Source: Adenophora triphylla var. japonica
Taxonomy: Eukaryota; Streptophyta; Magnoliopsida; Asterales; Campanulaceae
DNA: 64,000 nucleotides
Direction of reading: 5' to 3'
NCBI GenBank assembly: GCA_022495995.1
Contig: JAFEMH010002565.1
Span: 248,001 to 312,000, forward strand
The first letter of the stretch is position 1. Each line of letters starts with the position of its first letter. The position numbers and the translations under genes were made by a program. The notes below the pieces were generated by a model. It did no database searches, was not told where the DNA came from, and saw only the letters and a list, made by a program, of their open reading frames with translations. Below are positions 10,227-20,964 of this stretch, piece after piece.

Positions 10227-10955
10227 TGTGATGCTGCCTAATAATAATGGTTGGGCTTAGTCCAAGCCCAATAGCGAGAGAGTAGAAAGAAGGCCCAAAG
10301 TGAGATGAAACCCTAGAAGAAGCCAAAAGTAGAGGTGGCCCAAGGTGGATCATGAGAAAGCGAGATAGGAAAGTATCTCGCTAGAGTTAGTAAGATGGGG
10401 AAAGATCAGGGCAGTAATAAGCGAGACATTATGAGGCAAACCGGCGCGATAACGATAAGGTTGAAAGGCGAGATATTATAATGAAGCGATACGAGCCATA
10501 GTTAACTTTACCCGGCGAGAGATGAATCCCAATTGCTGTTATTCGTCATAGGCGACATATAAATATCTATGAAGTGGGACCCATTAAACGGTTATGCATT
10601 GGGATTGGTGATCACGTGTTCAGAATTTGCTTTTATAAAGGACCAATGGGATGGTGACACGTATAAGGAGGCATGGAACATGAGGAGGTCACATGCAAAG
10701 CACGAGGGGAGGGGTATAAATATGAGAGAAAGGCTTCATTCAAAGGTACGTTCATTTACACACACAAACACCTTTCCTACCGTTGGTTTTCCTCTCTCAA
10801 GCAAACACTTATCCTCACGCCGGAGGGGCTTACGCCGGAGCCGCCCCCGGCTTAGTTGACGTTTGATTGTGTGCAGGCGTGAAGAAGGAGCCGGAGATAT
10901 CCCCGATTGACTACAACGGTTGTGTTGCTGTTTGAGGAAGTTCCTGGCAACATCA
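10227..10955 (+). repeat. 3' LTR of element A
   Basis: This copy matches 1148-1858 from 10248 on. A TG at 10227, directly after a short purine run (ACTTAGGGG, ~10216-10224) that could be the polypurine tract, is the better left border. It ends in CA at 10955, followed by CTTCT. Confidence 0.82.
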
Positions 10956-11720
10956 CTTCTGATTACTGGTGGTTAGATGTGGGTCGGTTTCGATAAACCT
11001 CAAGCTCAAAACCCGACCCGTTTACATCCCTGCTCACAATCCATTTCATTATGCTTTGAGGTCCAGTCCTTTTTCAGAACAAGTCACTACTTTGTTTATC
11101 CAGCACCTCACCCCACCCCCTTTTTCACCCCACCCCCTTTTTCTCCTCTCATTCCCAACAAGTGGTCATTGTACAGAAATGATAAAGTTTCTCCGAGTTC
11201 ACTAACCAATTCAAATTATCACAAGCCAGTGTGCAAATAGGCTTCAGAATTATGTCAAGCTACATCTTCTCTACATGAGGGGATACTCCAACATGCAAAC
11301 AGAAATCGATTGATTCTAATCAATCCAAAATAACTTAGAATGATGCATATCTAGGAATGACAATTTTGGACAACTCAACATAACACTGACTTGACTGTGA
11401 AACGGGACATTCCCCGGGTAAGAGAGAGAGGGGGCATTAACTAATAAGATCAGAACAATGACAAAAATGAAGATAGCCCTGAAGCTTATGATGGTAGTAA
11501 GTACCTTAGTACCAGATACATCTTCAAAGATTCTTACACCTGAAATAAAAAACAAAGTTGAAATTAAATATCAAAAGGGTTACATTCTTGGTGCACCAAA
11601 GCACAACTAAACAAAGTGAGTCGAATGCACAATTACTGGTAGTGGTGTCAATTGGCATTTCTTACTGCATGCCAATCAAATGGGACTCTGATCAGGAAAG
11701 GAGGGGGAGATAACATTTAC
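10956..11720. other. Intergenic sequence right of element A
   Basis: No gene is recognisable. Open frames near 10969-11240 are short, overlapping and proline/serine-rich. The start holds GGGTCGG / CCCGACCC stretches similar in style to those at 26720-26860. Confidence 0.4.
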
Positions 11721-12490
11721 ATGTGTTAGTGTTACACCAGTGTTTCCATTGGTGTTGTCTCCTGTGTTGTCACACCAGTGTTGTGGTGTTGCCTCATGTG
11801 TTGTCGTCGCTGGCAGTTTAAAATGAGGATAGTTACTACATGTTATTCATAAATTACAAAGTGATAGTTAATTGTTTTCATGTCTGCTATTTGTTTGTCG
11901 GAAACGTATTTGAACATGTCATGATGTGGTTGTTCAAGGCGTGACAAATATATTAGAAAAGGAAGTTACACATAAATCATCATTTATATGTAAAAGTGGA
12001 GACCAAGTAAGAGTTGTTAGAGGCTTATCTGCATAGAGGGACCGAAGATAAGGTGTTCAAGGCTGAAAAAGCTTGGAGGTACAAGCGTTGAAGCAAGGGA
12101 AGACCTAGTCTCCCTACAAACATGGAAGGTGGAGCTAAAAGTAGAACTTCTCTCTCATGGTTGTTTTCTGGCGAGATTGAGTAGGCTCCAAGTTCTAGGA
12201 GCCTATATAAGTGCACGCATTTGACAGCTTCAATCTACCCAGTCCAGAAGTTGACATTTCTTATGAGTTAGAACACGCCCACACCGTCTGTTGTCCAGTA
12301 TGTTGGCAACACTCTATCCAACACCAGTGAGTTATAGTGAATAGCTCTCATTCCTAGAGTGTTTCTGTGTGTGAGATAGTGAGTTCTTGTAAAGAGTGTG
12401 TTCTAGAATAGTTGTTCCACTATGCTATTGATTGAAAATAATTAGGAAACTTTTTGACCTTGTAACGAAAGTTCATTCATAAGAAAGATC
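11720..12490 (+). repeat. Possible LTR remnant
   Basis: The stretch looks like U3-R-U5 of an LTR. It has repeated ACACCAGTGTT/TGTTGTG words at the left, a TATA-like CCTATATAAGTGC near 12200, and T-rich sequence with CTTGTAA runs to the right. No second copy, PBS or coding region is present in the window, so this stays tentative. Confidence 0.3.
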
Positions 12491-12536
12491 TTGCCATCCG
12501 GGCACCCCTCAAGTTATATATTTATATATATATATA

Positions 12537-13284
12537 TGAACGGTATAAACCGAGGTACGAACGTGGGTTATGACCGGGTAAGGCCCAATGGATTGGGCCC
12601 AAAATATAATTCATATAAATCTCAATTACGACAAAGGGAGTGGGTCTTCCTTACCTTTGCTCGTCATTCCTCCTCGTCATTCCCACTATGTCGACCTAGA
12701 CATAGCAGAGCGTATAATGACTAAGGCGCAGCAAGTATATATGCCGACGAGGCATAATCTCATATGCCGAGCAATGCATCCGGCAAGGCCGACCTAGGTC
12801 TCATCAAATGACGAGGAACGCCTCCTCGGTTATCAACAAAATGAGTAAATGGGCTTCCCTATCCTTACCACTCACTTCCTCGGCATCAACTTAGGCCGAC
12901 CAAGCATCACTTGCCGAGGAGCTCTCCTCCAAGGCGTACGTGCAGAATATATTATCTAATCCTACTCAAATAAGGACTGTGAGCAGTTATAATCCCTTTA
13001 GGATTATAACCTCCTTACACACGAATTCCCATTCAACATGAATTCTACAATGCTATGCCTATAAATACAAGCCATAATTCACATTATTTGGGTAATCTAT
13101 CTTTTGACTCTAAACTCTTGTCAATTGATTTCTCTCTCTAAATACAAATACTTACTCTCACGCCGGAGGGCCATCGCCGGTGAAGCCCCGTCTAAGTTTA
13201 CGTGTTTGTTCTTCTTTTTCAGGCTATTCAATCATCCAGGATACAACCTATCGCTGAATTGTCCGAACGTTTTTGCAAACATCA
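12537..13284 (+). repeat. 5' LTR of element B
   Basis: The right border is firm: ACATCA is followed by a PBS-like TGGTTCCATTGCCGG at 13288. The left border is inferred from TGAACGGTATAAACC after a TA-rich run. The LTR has a TATA box (CTATAAATA near 13060). Its last third shares a block with element A's LTR (CTCACGCCGGAGGG, then CGCCGG ... GCCCC). The two families are therefore related. Confidence 0.65.
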
Positions 13285-13287
13285 GTT

Positions 13288-13303
13288 TGGTTCCATTGCC
13301 GGA
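13288..13303 (+). other. Putative primer-binding site of element B
   Basis: TGGTTCCATTGCCGGA lies three bases after the LTR end and differs from element A's site by one base in the first 15. Confidence 0.6.
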
Positions 13304-13404
13304 AAACGATTCGTATTATCCATTGAATAGCTTGAAAATTCTGTTCCACTCTCCTAATCCTAACAGAAGACGGACACACTGCTAGTATTACTCCTTATTC
13401 GGAT

Positions 13405-15290
13405 AATATTCATGTTGAGGAGACTCATGATAACACTAGGACTGCTTTTCCTCTTACCAATGGGGAACTGCCACCTCCTTCACCGCTGATTGACGGACTG
13501 CCGCCCCTAGGAATGAATCTGTGTTCTAGGGACAGCCGGTGACCGCAGTAGTAATGCCTAACCCTCCTCGTCGTCGGCACCGAGAAAGGCTGCCGTAGCT
13601 GCCGTAGCAGGCGAGGAATCTTGCCCCGAAGGAAGCGGGGTTTCCCCCCAACAGATTGATCGCAAAACACTTTTGCACCAACGGATGGAAACTTTACAAC
13701 GCATTTATGATACTCAAAATGCCTTGTTACAGTTGGATCCTGAGCATTCCTTGGCTGAGTTCATGAGGCCAACGAGGACTGGAAATTCCCTTGGAGGGGA
13801 AAGTCATGTTGACAGGCGTGATAGTCAGGGAAATAGAGAAAATCTTCCTCGTGGTCAACATCCCCCTCATTATGGCATTGCTGGTAGATCAAAGCGAAAC
13901 CCCCCAAGATGTCCCTCGTCATAGGCCAAAAGGGCATGGTAACGTGAGAAATGAAGTAGACTTGAAAAGTCATTTGAACCACCAAAGAGAGAAAGAGGTT
14001 AATTTTACTGACTTGAGAGCAAGGCTCAATCATGCAAGGCAAATAACCCCTCGTCGTAATACCCCTCCTCGTCACAGATCATCTCCTCATCCTGAAATGG
14101 CACCTAGAAGGGACAGAACACCATCCGGACATGGGGATAATCACCAGGAGCGTGAGGAACACACTAGAGTGAACGGACACAGAAAGAAAGAAAGGACCCA
14201 CCGTAGCTCTCATTTCAGCTTAGTAATCGATGCCAGAGATATACTACCCTTGAAAAAGAGAATAGATGAGATGAAAATGGGGAGAAAGGAAGTGGATGAT
14301 GATGATATCAGTGTCACTCGTTCTTTCTCCCGGGGAATTAATGATCTACCTCCTAACCCTGCTCTTAAAATCCCAAATTTTGAAAAGTATCTGGAGTTCT
14401 GAGATGCGCGGGACCGTGTCTGAAAGTTTTGAATCCACCATGGCCCTCCTCACCAAGGCAGATGATAAACTCTGCAAAGCTTTCGCGAGTATCTTCTCCG
14501 GAACAGCCTTGTCCTGGTTTCGTGAGCAAAAGAAGGGAATCATCGATAGGTGAAAAATCATGAGGAGGAGGTTCCTGGATCACTTTGCCACAGCAGGGAA
14601 GAGAAAGAAACGATTGACAGATCTTGCTAACATTGAGCAAGGGAAGAATGAGACAACTCTGAGTTACTGCAATCGATTCAGAGCCATGGTAGACCAAGTA
14701 GAAGAAAGCCTGACAGACCGGGAGGTGATTGTTTGCTTTAATTCCAGATTGAGATCCGGGTAGCTGATCTATGAACTTTATGCCAGAGAGCCTAAGTCAA
14801 AGACCGATCTATACAATGTGGCTTACGTCATAGCCATGGCAGAAGAGAAAAGTAAGAAGAGGTCTGAGAAACCAGAAGCAGAGGCAGCTGGCACCCGGCA
14901 CCCACCAGGCTTCCAATGAAAGTGGCTACAAGGGGAAGAATAGAACTCGGGCTACTGAAAAAGCCGAGGTTTTTACCCCCCTCACCAAACCTATAGCAGA
15001 GATCATGCAATTGATGAATTTACCGAACACTCGTCCATTTGATGAAAGAACAAAGTCCATTTGAGAGAAAGCTTGACCGCTACGTTATGAGAAAAGATAT
15101 CAAGCGGAGAAGAAAGGATGACGATGATGAGGACAAAGAAGATGAAAGGGAGGACAGGCCTCCTAGGGCCAAGCTCCATGTTATAAGGGAGGAGATTGTC
15201 TCCAACAAGAAATTGAAAGACCAAATCCATGAGCTAAGCAAGGTCTATCACATCCCCGCCTGGATTCATAATCAGTTTCTCCCCTAATGA
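13405..15290 (+). pseudogene. Gag of element B (several frameshifts and stops)
   Basis: Pieces in successive frames carry a basic, low-complexity N-terminal half (13673-14400) and the gag core. The core reads FESTMALLTKADDKLCKAFA, TALSWFREQ, RRRFLDHFA and LANIEQGKNETTLSYCNRF between ~14420 and 14760. A charged linker follows, ending near PAWIHNQFLP. Stops interrupt at about 13924, 14400, 14552 and 14761, and frame changes occur between pieces. The layout matches element A's gag. It is an old, dead copy. Confidence 0.75.
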
Positions 15291-15294
15291 ACTA

Positions 15295-15693
15295 GTCGAA
15301 AGTCGCGCGGGTCGCAAACAACCCTTGGTAATCAAAGGGAGAATTGATAACTATGAATCAGAGATACTCCTCATAGACTCGGGGGCCTCCCGAGACATTC
15401 TGTATTATTCCACCTTCCATAAAATGAATCTGAAGGATAGTATGCTGAAGCTATACTCTGGAAGACTAGAAGGCTTCACCAACCACAAAGTGAGCGCCAT
15501 GGGGACGATTGACTTATTGCTGGAAGTGGGAGAACACCGCTTCCGAGCAGAGGCCACCGTAACATTTGTGGTCATGGATCTGGCAAGTGACTACCACGCC
15601 ATCCTAGGCATTCCAAGTCAAGAAAAACTTGAGTTGGTCGCCTCCCTCACCAACGAGTTAAATTCCCTACTCGTGCTAGAGTTGGATGCGTGA
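15295..15693 (+). pseudogene. Aspartic protease of element B (truncated pol)
   Basis: The frame holds a retropepsin signature, ILLIDSGASRDILYYSTFHK, and a second block, VVMDLASDYHAILGIPS. It is clearly homologous to element A's protease (DSGASRNILYYDAF). After ILGIP the retroelement sequence stops matching, and no RT, RNase H, integrase or 3' LTR follows. The element is therefore cut off here. Confidence 0.75.
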
Positions 15694-15895
15694 GGGCGAC
15701 CCCCAAAGACTTCTTGGAGAATGTAATGAGGAACATCCAGAAAGGTGGAGGTGGGAGGAAAATATGAAAATCTCTAAGTCTGTAAAGACTACTCGCACCA
15801 GTTCTAGGCTAAATCAAATTTCTGAAACAGAAGATGAGGATAAGGACCACATGATTCTAAATGTCCACGAAAACAATGACACAGTTCTAGGCTAA
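15686..15895 (+). other. Short unexplained open frame after the truncation of B
   Basis: A 69-residue charged frame (MKISKSVKTTRTSSRLNQIS ...) sits just past the break in element B. It could be host sequence joined at the deletion or chance. No domain is recognisable. Confidence 0.2.
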
Positions 15896-17369
15896 GTTGA
15901 TCATTTATTTACCATAATTGCGGGATCATTTATACTACAAAATGTGTTTATTAATACATCAATTATTATTCATTAAAATTATATTCTTATTTTTTCTCAA
16001 TATCCTAATAATACATTTTTATTATGCTACGAATTATAATATGGATAATAAAGTGTTGACAAAGTGAAATTAATGTTTTTAACCTAATTATTTTAAATGC
16101 CATTTAGAAACATGGTAATCATTGTCATAAATCCATATGTGAAAAGAGTTTTATAAACGTATTTGTACAACAAAGGCAGTCAAGAGAGGTCACTGAAAAT
16201 AGTCTCCCAAAAATAATTTATAAGAATGTCCTTGTTCTTGTGAATTTATAAAAGTTGCTATTGATAGTTTACTCAATCTTCTAACAACTATTGAAAATTT
16301 ATCGTCTAAGCCATGATTAATGTTTGTAAAATAATAATTGGATATTGTCTCATGTTGGTTTTCAATAAGGAAATGGGAGAGGGAGCATCGTGATTTTTCA
16401 TCGTCTGAATAACAGGATTATATTCACATACCTGGTAATTGTCGGAAGAAAGTTTGAAGAACATTCTGATTAATTGCACAGCAACCGATAATGTCAAAAG
16501 TTAACTACTGATGATAAGAAGACTGAAGAATCGAACAATAAGGCAGGCAGCATATAGGCCAAAAGGCCATACATAAGAAAGGTTTGGCATTGCTTGTAAC
16601 TCAACAAGGTCCAATACTTGAGTCATGCATTGGTCAAATTATGTGGCCATATGTGCAACTTCAACCATTGCATTATATAGACCGGGTTCCTGAGTAATGC
16701 AATAATTTCAAGATACAAGAAAAAATGTAATAAGTACCTGAGCGATGGATTGCTTAATCCTGACACTAGAAAATAGTTTCTACTTGAAAAATGGCAGATT
16801 CATCCGATAGAACGGTTTACTGTCATTCACGTTTCTGGAATTGCACAAACACAAGGTGCTTGTAGACCAAAGAAAATGGATGTATTCTGAAGCAACTCCC
16901 AAAGTTACAATATTGCCCTTGTCAATCGAAAATAATCTTATCAGAATCCCCTCGGAAGCTTTCACAAATCTGCAGAGAAAAAAGTTTGTCTTTGACTTCA
17001 GATTTATTCCAATTTGGGGACAAGTATGTTCCTTTCTCATATTAGAATTGCAACACAAGTACTTCATTGAGGATTGTTTCCTGTCAACCAAAAGCTATTC
17101 ACGTTCACAAAGCCAACGTCTGAGCACCATCAACATTTTTCTCAGGAACATGAGAAAACAGGCTTTCCAGAGAGCAATGTAAAGTGTAAATTATTGGACT
17201 TGTGAATCCGTTATACTTATAAGTCATCGAGAAGCAAATACATATCAGCAGAGAGAACAGCCAGTACTTTCATACGAAATACAGAATATGACTGATACAA
17301 AAACTCAAAGTAAGGCTCTCAGCAATTTCAGTAGAGGTAAGAATAAATGTCTCCAAAAAGGGTGGACAT
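15896..17369. other. Intergenic sequence and 3' flank of the PPR gene
   Basis: AT-rich single-copy-looking DNA. A 113-residue plus-strand frame at 16841-17182 has no recognisable domain and overlaps the likely 3' untranslated region of the PPR gene. Nothing else is supported. Confidence 0.4.
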
Positions 17370-19022
17370 CTAAGTGGAATTTGTCAAAACTCTTTTGTCA
17401 ACAATTTTCTCATTATGAATATCCGTACCTAACTTGGTCATAAAAACTCTCCAGGATTCTCCATCAATTCCTTGTCCACTTGAAGCTGCCATTGAAAGTA
17501 CCTTGAAGACTTCTGTGTCGTGACCAGAGTCGCACAACCCCACAAGTAAGATAGAGTAAGTGCACTTATTTGGCAAACACCCATCCTCCAACATCTCCTC
17601 CAAAACCTTTGTCCCTTCCTTGGCATTACCAACATTACAAAACCCTTTAATTAACATATTATACGTGAACGCGTTAGGAGCCAATCCCTTCTCCACCATA
17701 TCGTCCCACAATCTCCCTGCCTCACACAACTCTCCCATCTCACACATTCCAGCAATCAATGTATTATATGTCAACACGCTGGGAATCGCACTCTTCTCAA
17801 AATCATCAAAATATTTCTTTGCTTCCAAAATCTTCCCCTTCTTACAAAGCCAATATATTAGCGTACTCGATATTGAACTATCAGGAGTAACATTCTTCCT
17901 CAAGAGTTTCTTCCATAAATCACACGCATCCTCAACCTTGCCATCTTCGCACATTACATCAATCAACCGACAACAAAGGTCCGAACTCGGCAAGTATTTC
18001 TTCTCCAACATATCATCCATTAAATTAATGGCCTCACCAGACTTCTTTTCTTTGCAAAATGCTTCGATCATTACTCCATAAGTAACATCATTAGGTTCAA
18101 CCCCATTCTCTGACATATCATCCATGACCTTAACAGCATCTAACAACTGTCCTTTACTACAAAAGCCTTCCATCAAAATAGTATAAGTTGTAGCATCAGG
18201 GAACCATCCTCTATCAAGCATTTTATCAAACACGTTCTTCGCACTCACCATATTTCCTCGTGATACATACCCGCCCAATATAGTAGTGTAAGTCACTACA
18301 TTTGGCACCATACCCATGACAGGCATTTCGTCAACCACCTTTAACGCACCTTCTAAATCATTATTCTTACAAAACGCTTTCAACAAAATGTTACAAGTGA
18401 ACACATTGGGTGTGATTTTGAACTTAGATGAACAGCTTCTGAACAACAAATGCACCAATTTGAACTTTCTATTTTGAATCATGGCGTTTAGCAGAGTGTT
18501 AAATGACCTTACGGATTTCTCAACGCCAAAATCATTGATCCGGATGAAGGTGCGGAGCGCGTCGTCAGGGCGGCTAGCGATTCCGTAATTACGAATGACT
18601 GTGATGAAGAGATTTTCGGCGCACTTGATGTTTGATTTTTGTAACTGTGTTAATAGGTCTTCAAGGGGTTCGAAGGCACGGGCACGGGCGAGCTTGGTGA
18701 TGATGGAGTCGTAGGTTTCATGAGTATGGTGAAAGTTGGGGTGGTAGTTGGCGGCATGGTGGAATATTTGGAGGGAAAGGTCAAGGTTTAGTTGACTGGT
18801 AATGATGGAGGCGAGTCGTTTGGGGGAGAGCTTTTGAGGCCAGGAATTGATTGGTGGAGTGACGGTGTAGGATTTTAGGAGTTGGGATTTGGAGAGGTCT
18901 TCGTGAGAGGGATCGGTGGAGAGATGGCGGGAGAAATGGGTGGGTGCGGCGGTGAGGTAGTGATGGAAAAATCGCCGCCGATGGAGCGACATGAGTTTGG
19001 TGAATTTGAAGCGAAAAGGCAT
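17370..19022 (-). CDS. P-class pentatricopeptide repeat protein, probably mitochondrial
   Basis: A single uninterrupted exon encodes about 550 residues. Twelve tandem 35-residue PPR motifs of the P type run from roughly residue 99 to 520, e.g. PNVVTYTTILGGYVSRGNMV and PNAFTYNMLIKGFCNVGNA, followed by a short tail without E/DYW domains. Such proteins bind organelle RNA and act in its processing, stability or translation. The N-terminus is rich in R, F, H and S with few acids (MSLHRRRFFHHYL ... HFSRHLSTDP), as in mitochondrial presequences. ATGs occur at 19046, 19022 and 18992. I choose 19022 for its purine at -3; 18992 is equally plausible. It looks like the family of Arabidopsis At5g16420, but I am not certain of the orthologue. 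A copia element lies about 65 bp upstream of the start. Confidence 0.93.
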   Translation of the reverse strand: MPFRFKFTKLMSLHRRRFFHHYLTAAPTHFSRHLSTDPSHEDLSKSQLLKSYTVTPPINSWPQKLSPKRLASIITSQLNLDLSLQIFHHAANYHPNFHHTHETYDSIITKLARARAFEPLEDLLTQLQKSNIKCAENLFITVIRNYGIASRPDDALRTFIRINDFGVEKSVRSFNTLLNAMIQNRKFKLVHLLFRSCSSKFKITPNVFTCNILLKAFCKNNDLEGALKVVDEMPVMGMVPNVVTYTTILGGYVSRGNMVSAKNVFDKMLDRGWFPDATTYTILMEGFCSKGQLLDAVKVMDDMSENGVEPNDVTYGVMIEAFCKEKKSGEAINLMDDMLEKKYLPSSDLCCRLIDVMCEDGKVEDACDLWKKLLRKNVTPDSSISSTLIYWLCKKGKILEAKKYFDDFEKSAIPSVLTYNTLIAGMCEMGELCEAGRLWDDMVEKGLAPNAFTYNMLIKGFCNVGNAKEGTKVLEEMLEDGCLPNKCTYSILLVGLCDSGHDTEVFKVLSMAASSGQGIDGESWRVFMTKLGTDIHNEKIVDKRVLTNST

Positions 19023-19081
19023 TTCACTAGCGCCATAAGCTTGCATTGGATTATTAAATCTCCATTGGACAAATCTCAATC

Positions 19082-19086
19082 GGACC
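19082..19086 (+). other. Left target-site duplication of copia element 1
   Basis: GGACC here is repeated at 26525-26529, directly after the 3' LTR. The match shows a single insertion event and gives the pre-insertion junction upstream of the PPR gene. Confidence 0.8.
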
Positions 19087-19504
19087 GGGTTAGAAACCTG
19101 ATTTATTATCCCTAACTAATTGATGCGTTTAAGCTGGAATAAGGAAAATTTGAAGGATAAGTCAAATAAAAATTTTTATGTGAATGAGACTCTATGACTT
19201 AGTTCAACCAGTATTCTATAAATTGGGTCTCTATGAAAATCAACTTATACACAACACGTAATATTTCATATACTCCTCGGATTGAGAAATACTATCTCTG
19301 GCAATCATCAAGTGCCTGGAATTTGAGAGTGAAACAACATTCAATATCCATCTTGTGATATTGAATCGGACGAGAAGAGGTGGTGATTGCAGAATCAAGA
19401 CGATCGTGGTTCGTAGCACAAGCGAAATCTTTCGCACAACGAGCTTCGAATTTAATCTATAAGGTATTCCGAGAACTCGTAGATAACTTATGTGTTTTCC
19501 TTCA
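19087..19504 (+). repeat. 5' LTR of copia element 1
   Basis: It pairs with 26108-26524. The first bases are altered (GGGTTAG against TGTTAG in the 3' copy). A TATA box (TATAAAT, 19217-19223) is kept in both copies. It ends CTTCA before the PBS. Confidence 0.9.
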
Positions 19505-19505
19505 T

Positions 19506-19517
19506 TGGTATCAGAGC
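19506..19517 (+). other. Primer-binding site of copia element 1 (initiator tRNA-Met)
   Basis: TGGTATCAGAGC, the classic complement of the plant initiator tRNA-Met 3' end, begins one base after the LTR. Confidence 0.92.
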
Positions 19518-20964
19518 CTCAAAGCATGATGCTCACTATTGATGTCTTGATTGCATGTTTTTTTAATTTTTCGGATCTTTTTTTTTCACCAACTGGGTTT
19601 GATGATTTCGAAATTCAAATCTTGTCCGTTTTCTGCGTTTTTGATATCCATGCGTAGATAATAATGTGTAGAATAACATACTAAAAATTCATCGAATTCG
19701 GACATGTCAATTTTGAGTAATTGCAGTTTTATGTTTCGAAAATTATGTTTTTTCGGAATTTTTAAGGTCGTTTTTGTCACTGTTAAATCCAGATTTAATA
19801 AAAATTGTTAACATGAGTCTTGTTCTACTCTGCAAGATCTTTCTATTGTCACTTTAATTGTTTAATTTGGACTTAAATCAAGAGAGTTATGGTGTTATAA
19901 AGATGATGCCGACGAGAATATGACCGTAGTGAGGGAGACCGGTGGCAAAAGGAGGGTCGTCGTCATAGAAAATGTATTCCGGCTTGTCTTTTGTTTTCTA
20001 GGGTTTCAAAGGCCTTGATGTAATCCCAATGTTGTAGAATGAGCTCTTCTTGCTTTGGAAAATTGAAATCTTTACCTTCAGGAAAATCATCCATTGTTGT
20101 GATTGTGAATTGGTGGCGCCGGAATTTTGGGTTTAAGCACTGGCCGCCGGCTTTAGGAACACGAATTTGGTTTGTTTGGATTTATTATAATTATATTTAT
20201 GTGTATTAAAATCATTAAAAATAATTATAATTTTCAGAAAATTATGTAAATTTTACTGTATGTTTAATATGCTGTGACAACATGCTGAGATTTTTTTCAT
20301 AATTTGTTTATGATCAGAATATATTTTATGAATTATTGAGTATTCTGCTGCATGATTAATTCAGGAAAAATAGTTTTACTGTCCAGAAAAATATGAAATT
20401 TTTTCTGTATGTTTAGAATAATGTTATACAGATCAGTATATTTTTCCATAATTTTTTGATGAGCAGTAATCTGTTTCATGTATTTTTTGTATGTGTTTTC
20501 GTGCAAATTTTATTTATCAGAGTGGAAAATATTAATCAGAAAATCATGAAATTTTTTCTGTGGTATAGTTACATGATAATGCACTGTTCTGAATTTTTTC
20601 AGATTTTTTGAGTAATCTGAATTATTTATGTGCTTTAAATGTCATTTTATGATGTATTTTCACAAATAAATTTGCATGAAAAACAAATTTGAGACTATAC
20701 GAGTCCCATACAAATTTTCTGAAATTGCTGAAATTATTTTAATGAGCTTTAATTGGTGGATTTGTTCTATCACTATATCTTCTTTTATTTAAAAATCAAT
20801 TATGAGTATATTTTTATTATGCATGCTTAAGGTTATGATTACGAGCCTCGCGGATTTTCTCTCCTTTTCATGTATGATACAAGTATATTTATTGTTGAGT
20901 TTTTATGATAAAAGTGAATTAAAATTGTATGCTTAATATCTCTATTGTAATATGTTATAGTGAA
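19518..20964 (+). other. Long leader of copia element 1
   Basis: About 1.45 kb of AT-rich untranslated sequence before gag. Words such as GAAATTTTTTCTG and CAGAAAATTATG recur loosely. I see no gene in it. Confidence 0.6.

Larger units (their letters stand above)
1148..10955 (+). mobile_element. Element A: Tat-like Ty3/gypsy retrotransposon, pol-deleted
   Basis: Two nearly identical ~710-bp LTRs bound an 8.4-kb interior. Read on the plus strand, the order is PBS, gag, aspartic protease, an integrase C-terminal tail, a tandem-repeat 3' region, then a long antisense ORF with introns. RT, RNase H and the integrase core are absent, so the copy cannot be autonomous. A gag-pol unit followed by an antisense ORF and tandem repeats is the architecture known from Tat-lineage elements such as Retand and Grande. 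The LTRs differ at about seven positions, so insertion was recent. No target-site duplication is visible: CATAA precedes the left LTR and CTTCT follows the right one. The first ~20 bp of the 5' LTR also seem lost at the MITE junction. Confidence 0.85.

Noticed and set aside
16841..17182. 113-residue plus-strand ORF beside the PPR gene
   Set aside because: No recognisable domain, overlaps the probable PPR 3' UTR, no supporting splice or codon signal.
17438..18081. ORFs of 65 and 173 residues inside the PPR gene
   Set aside because: Shadow frames of the PPR coding sequence.
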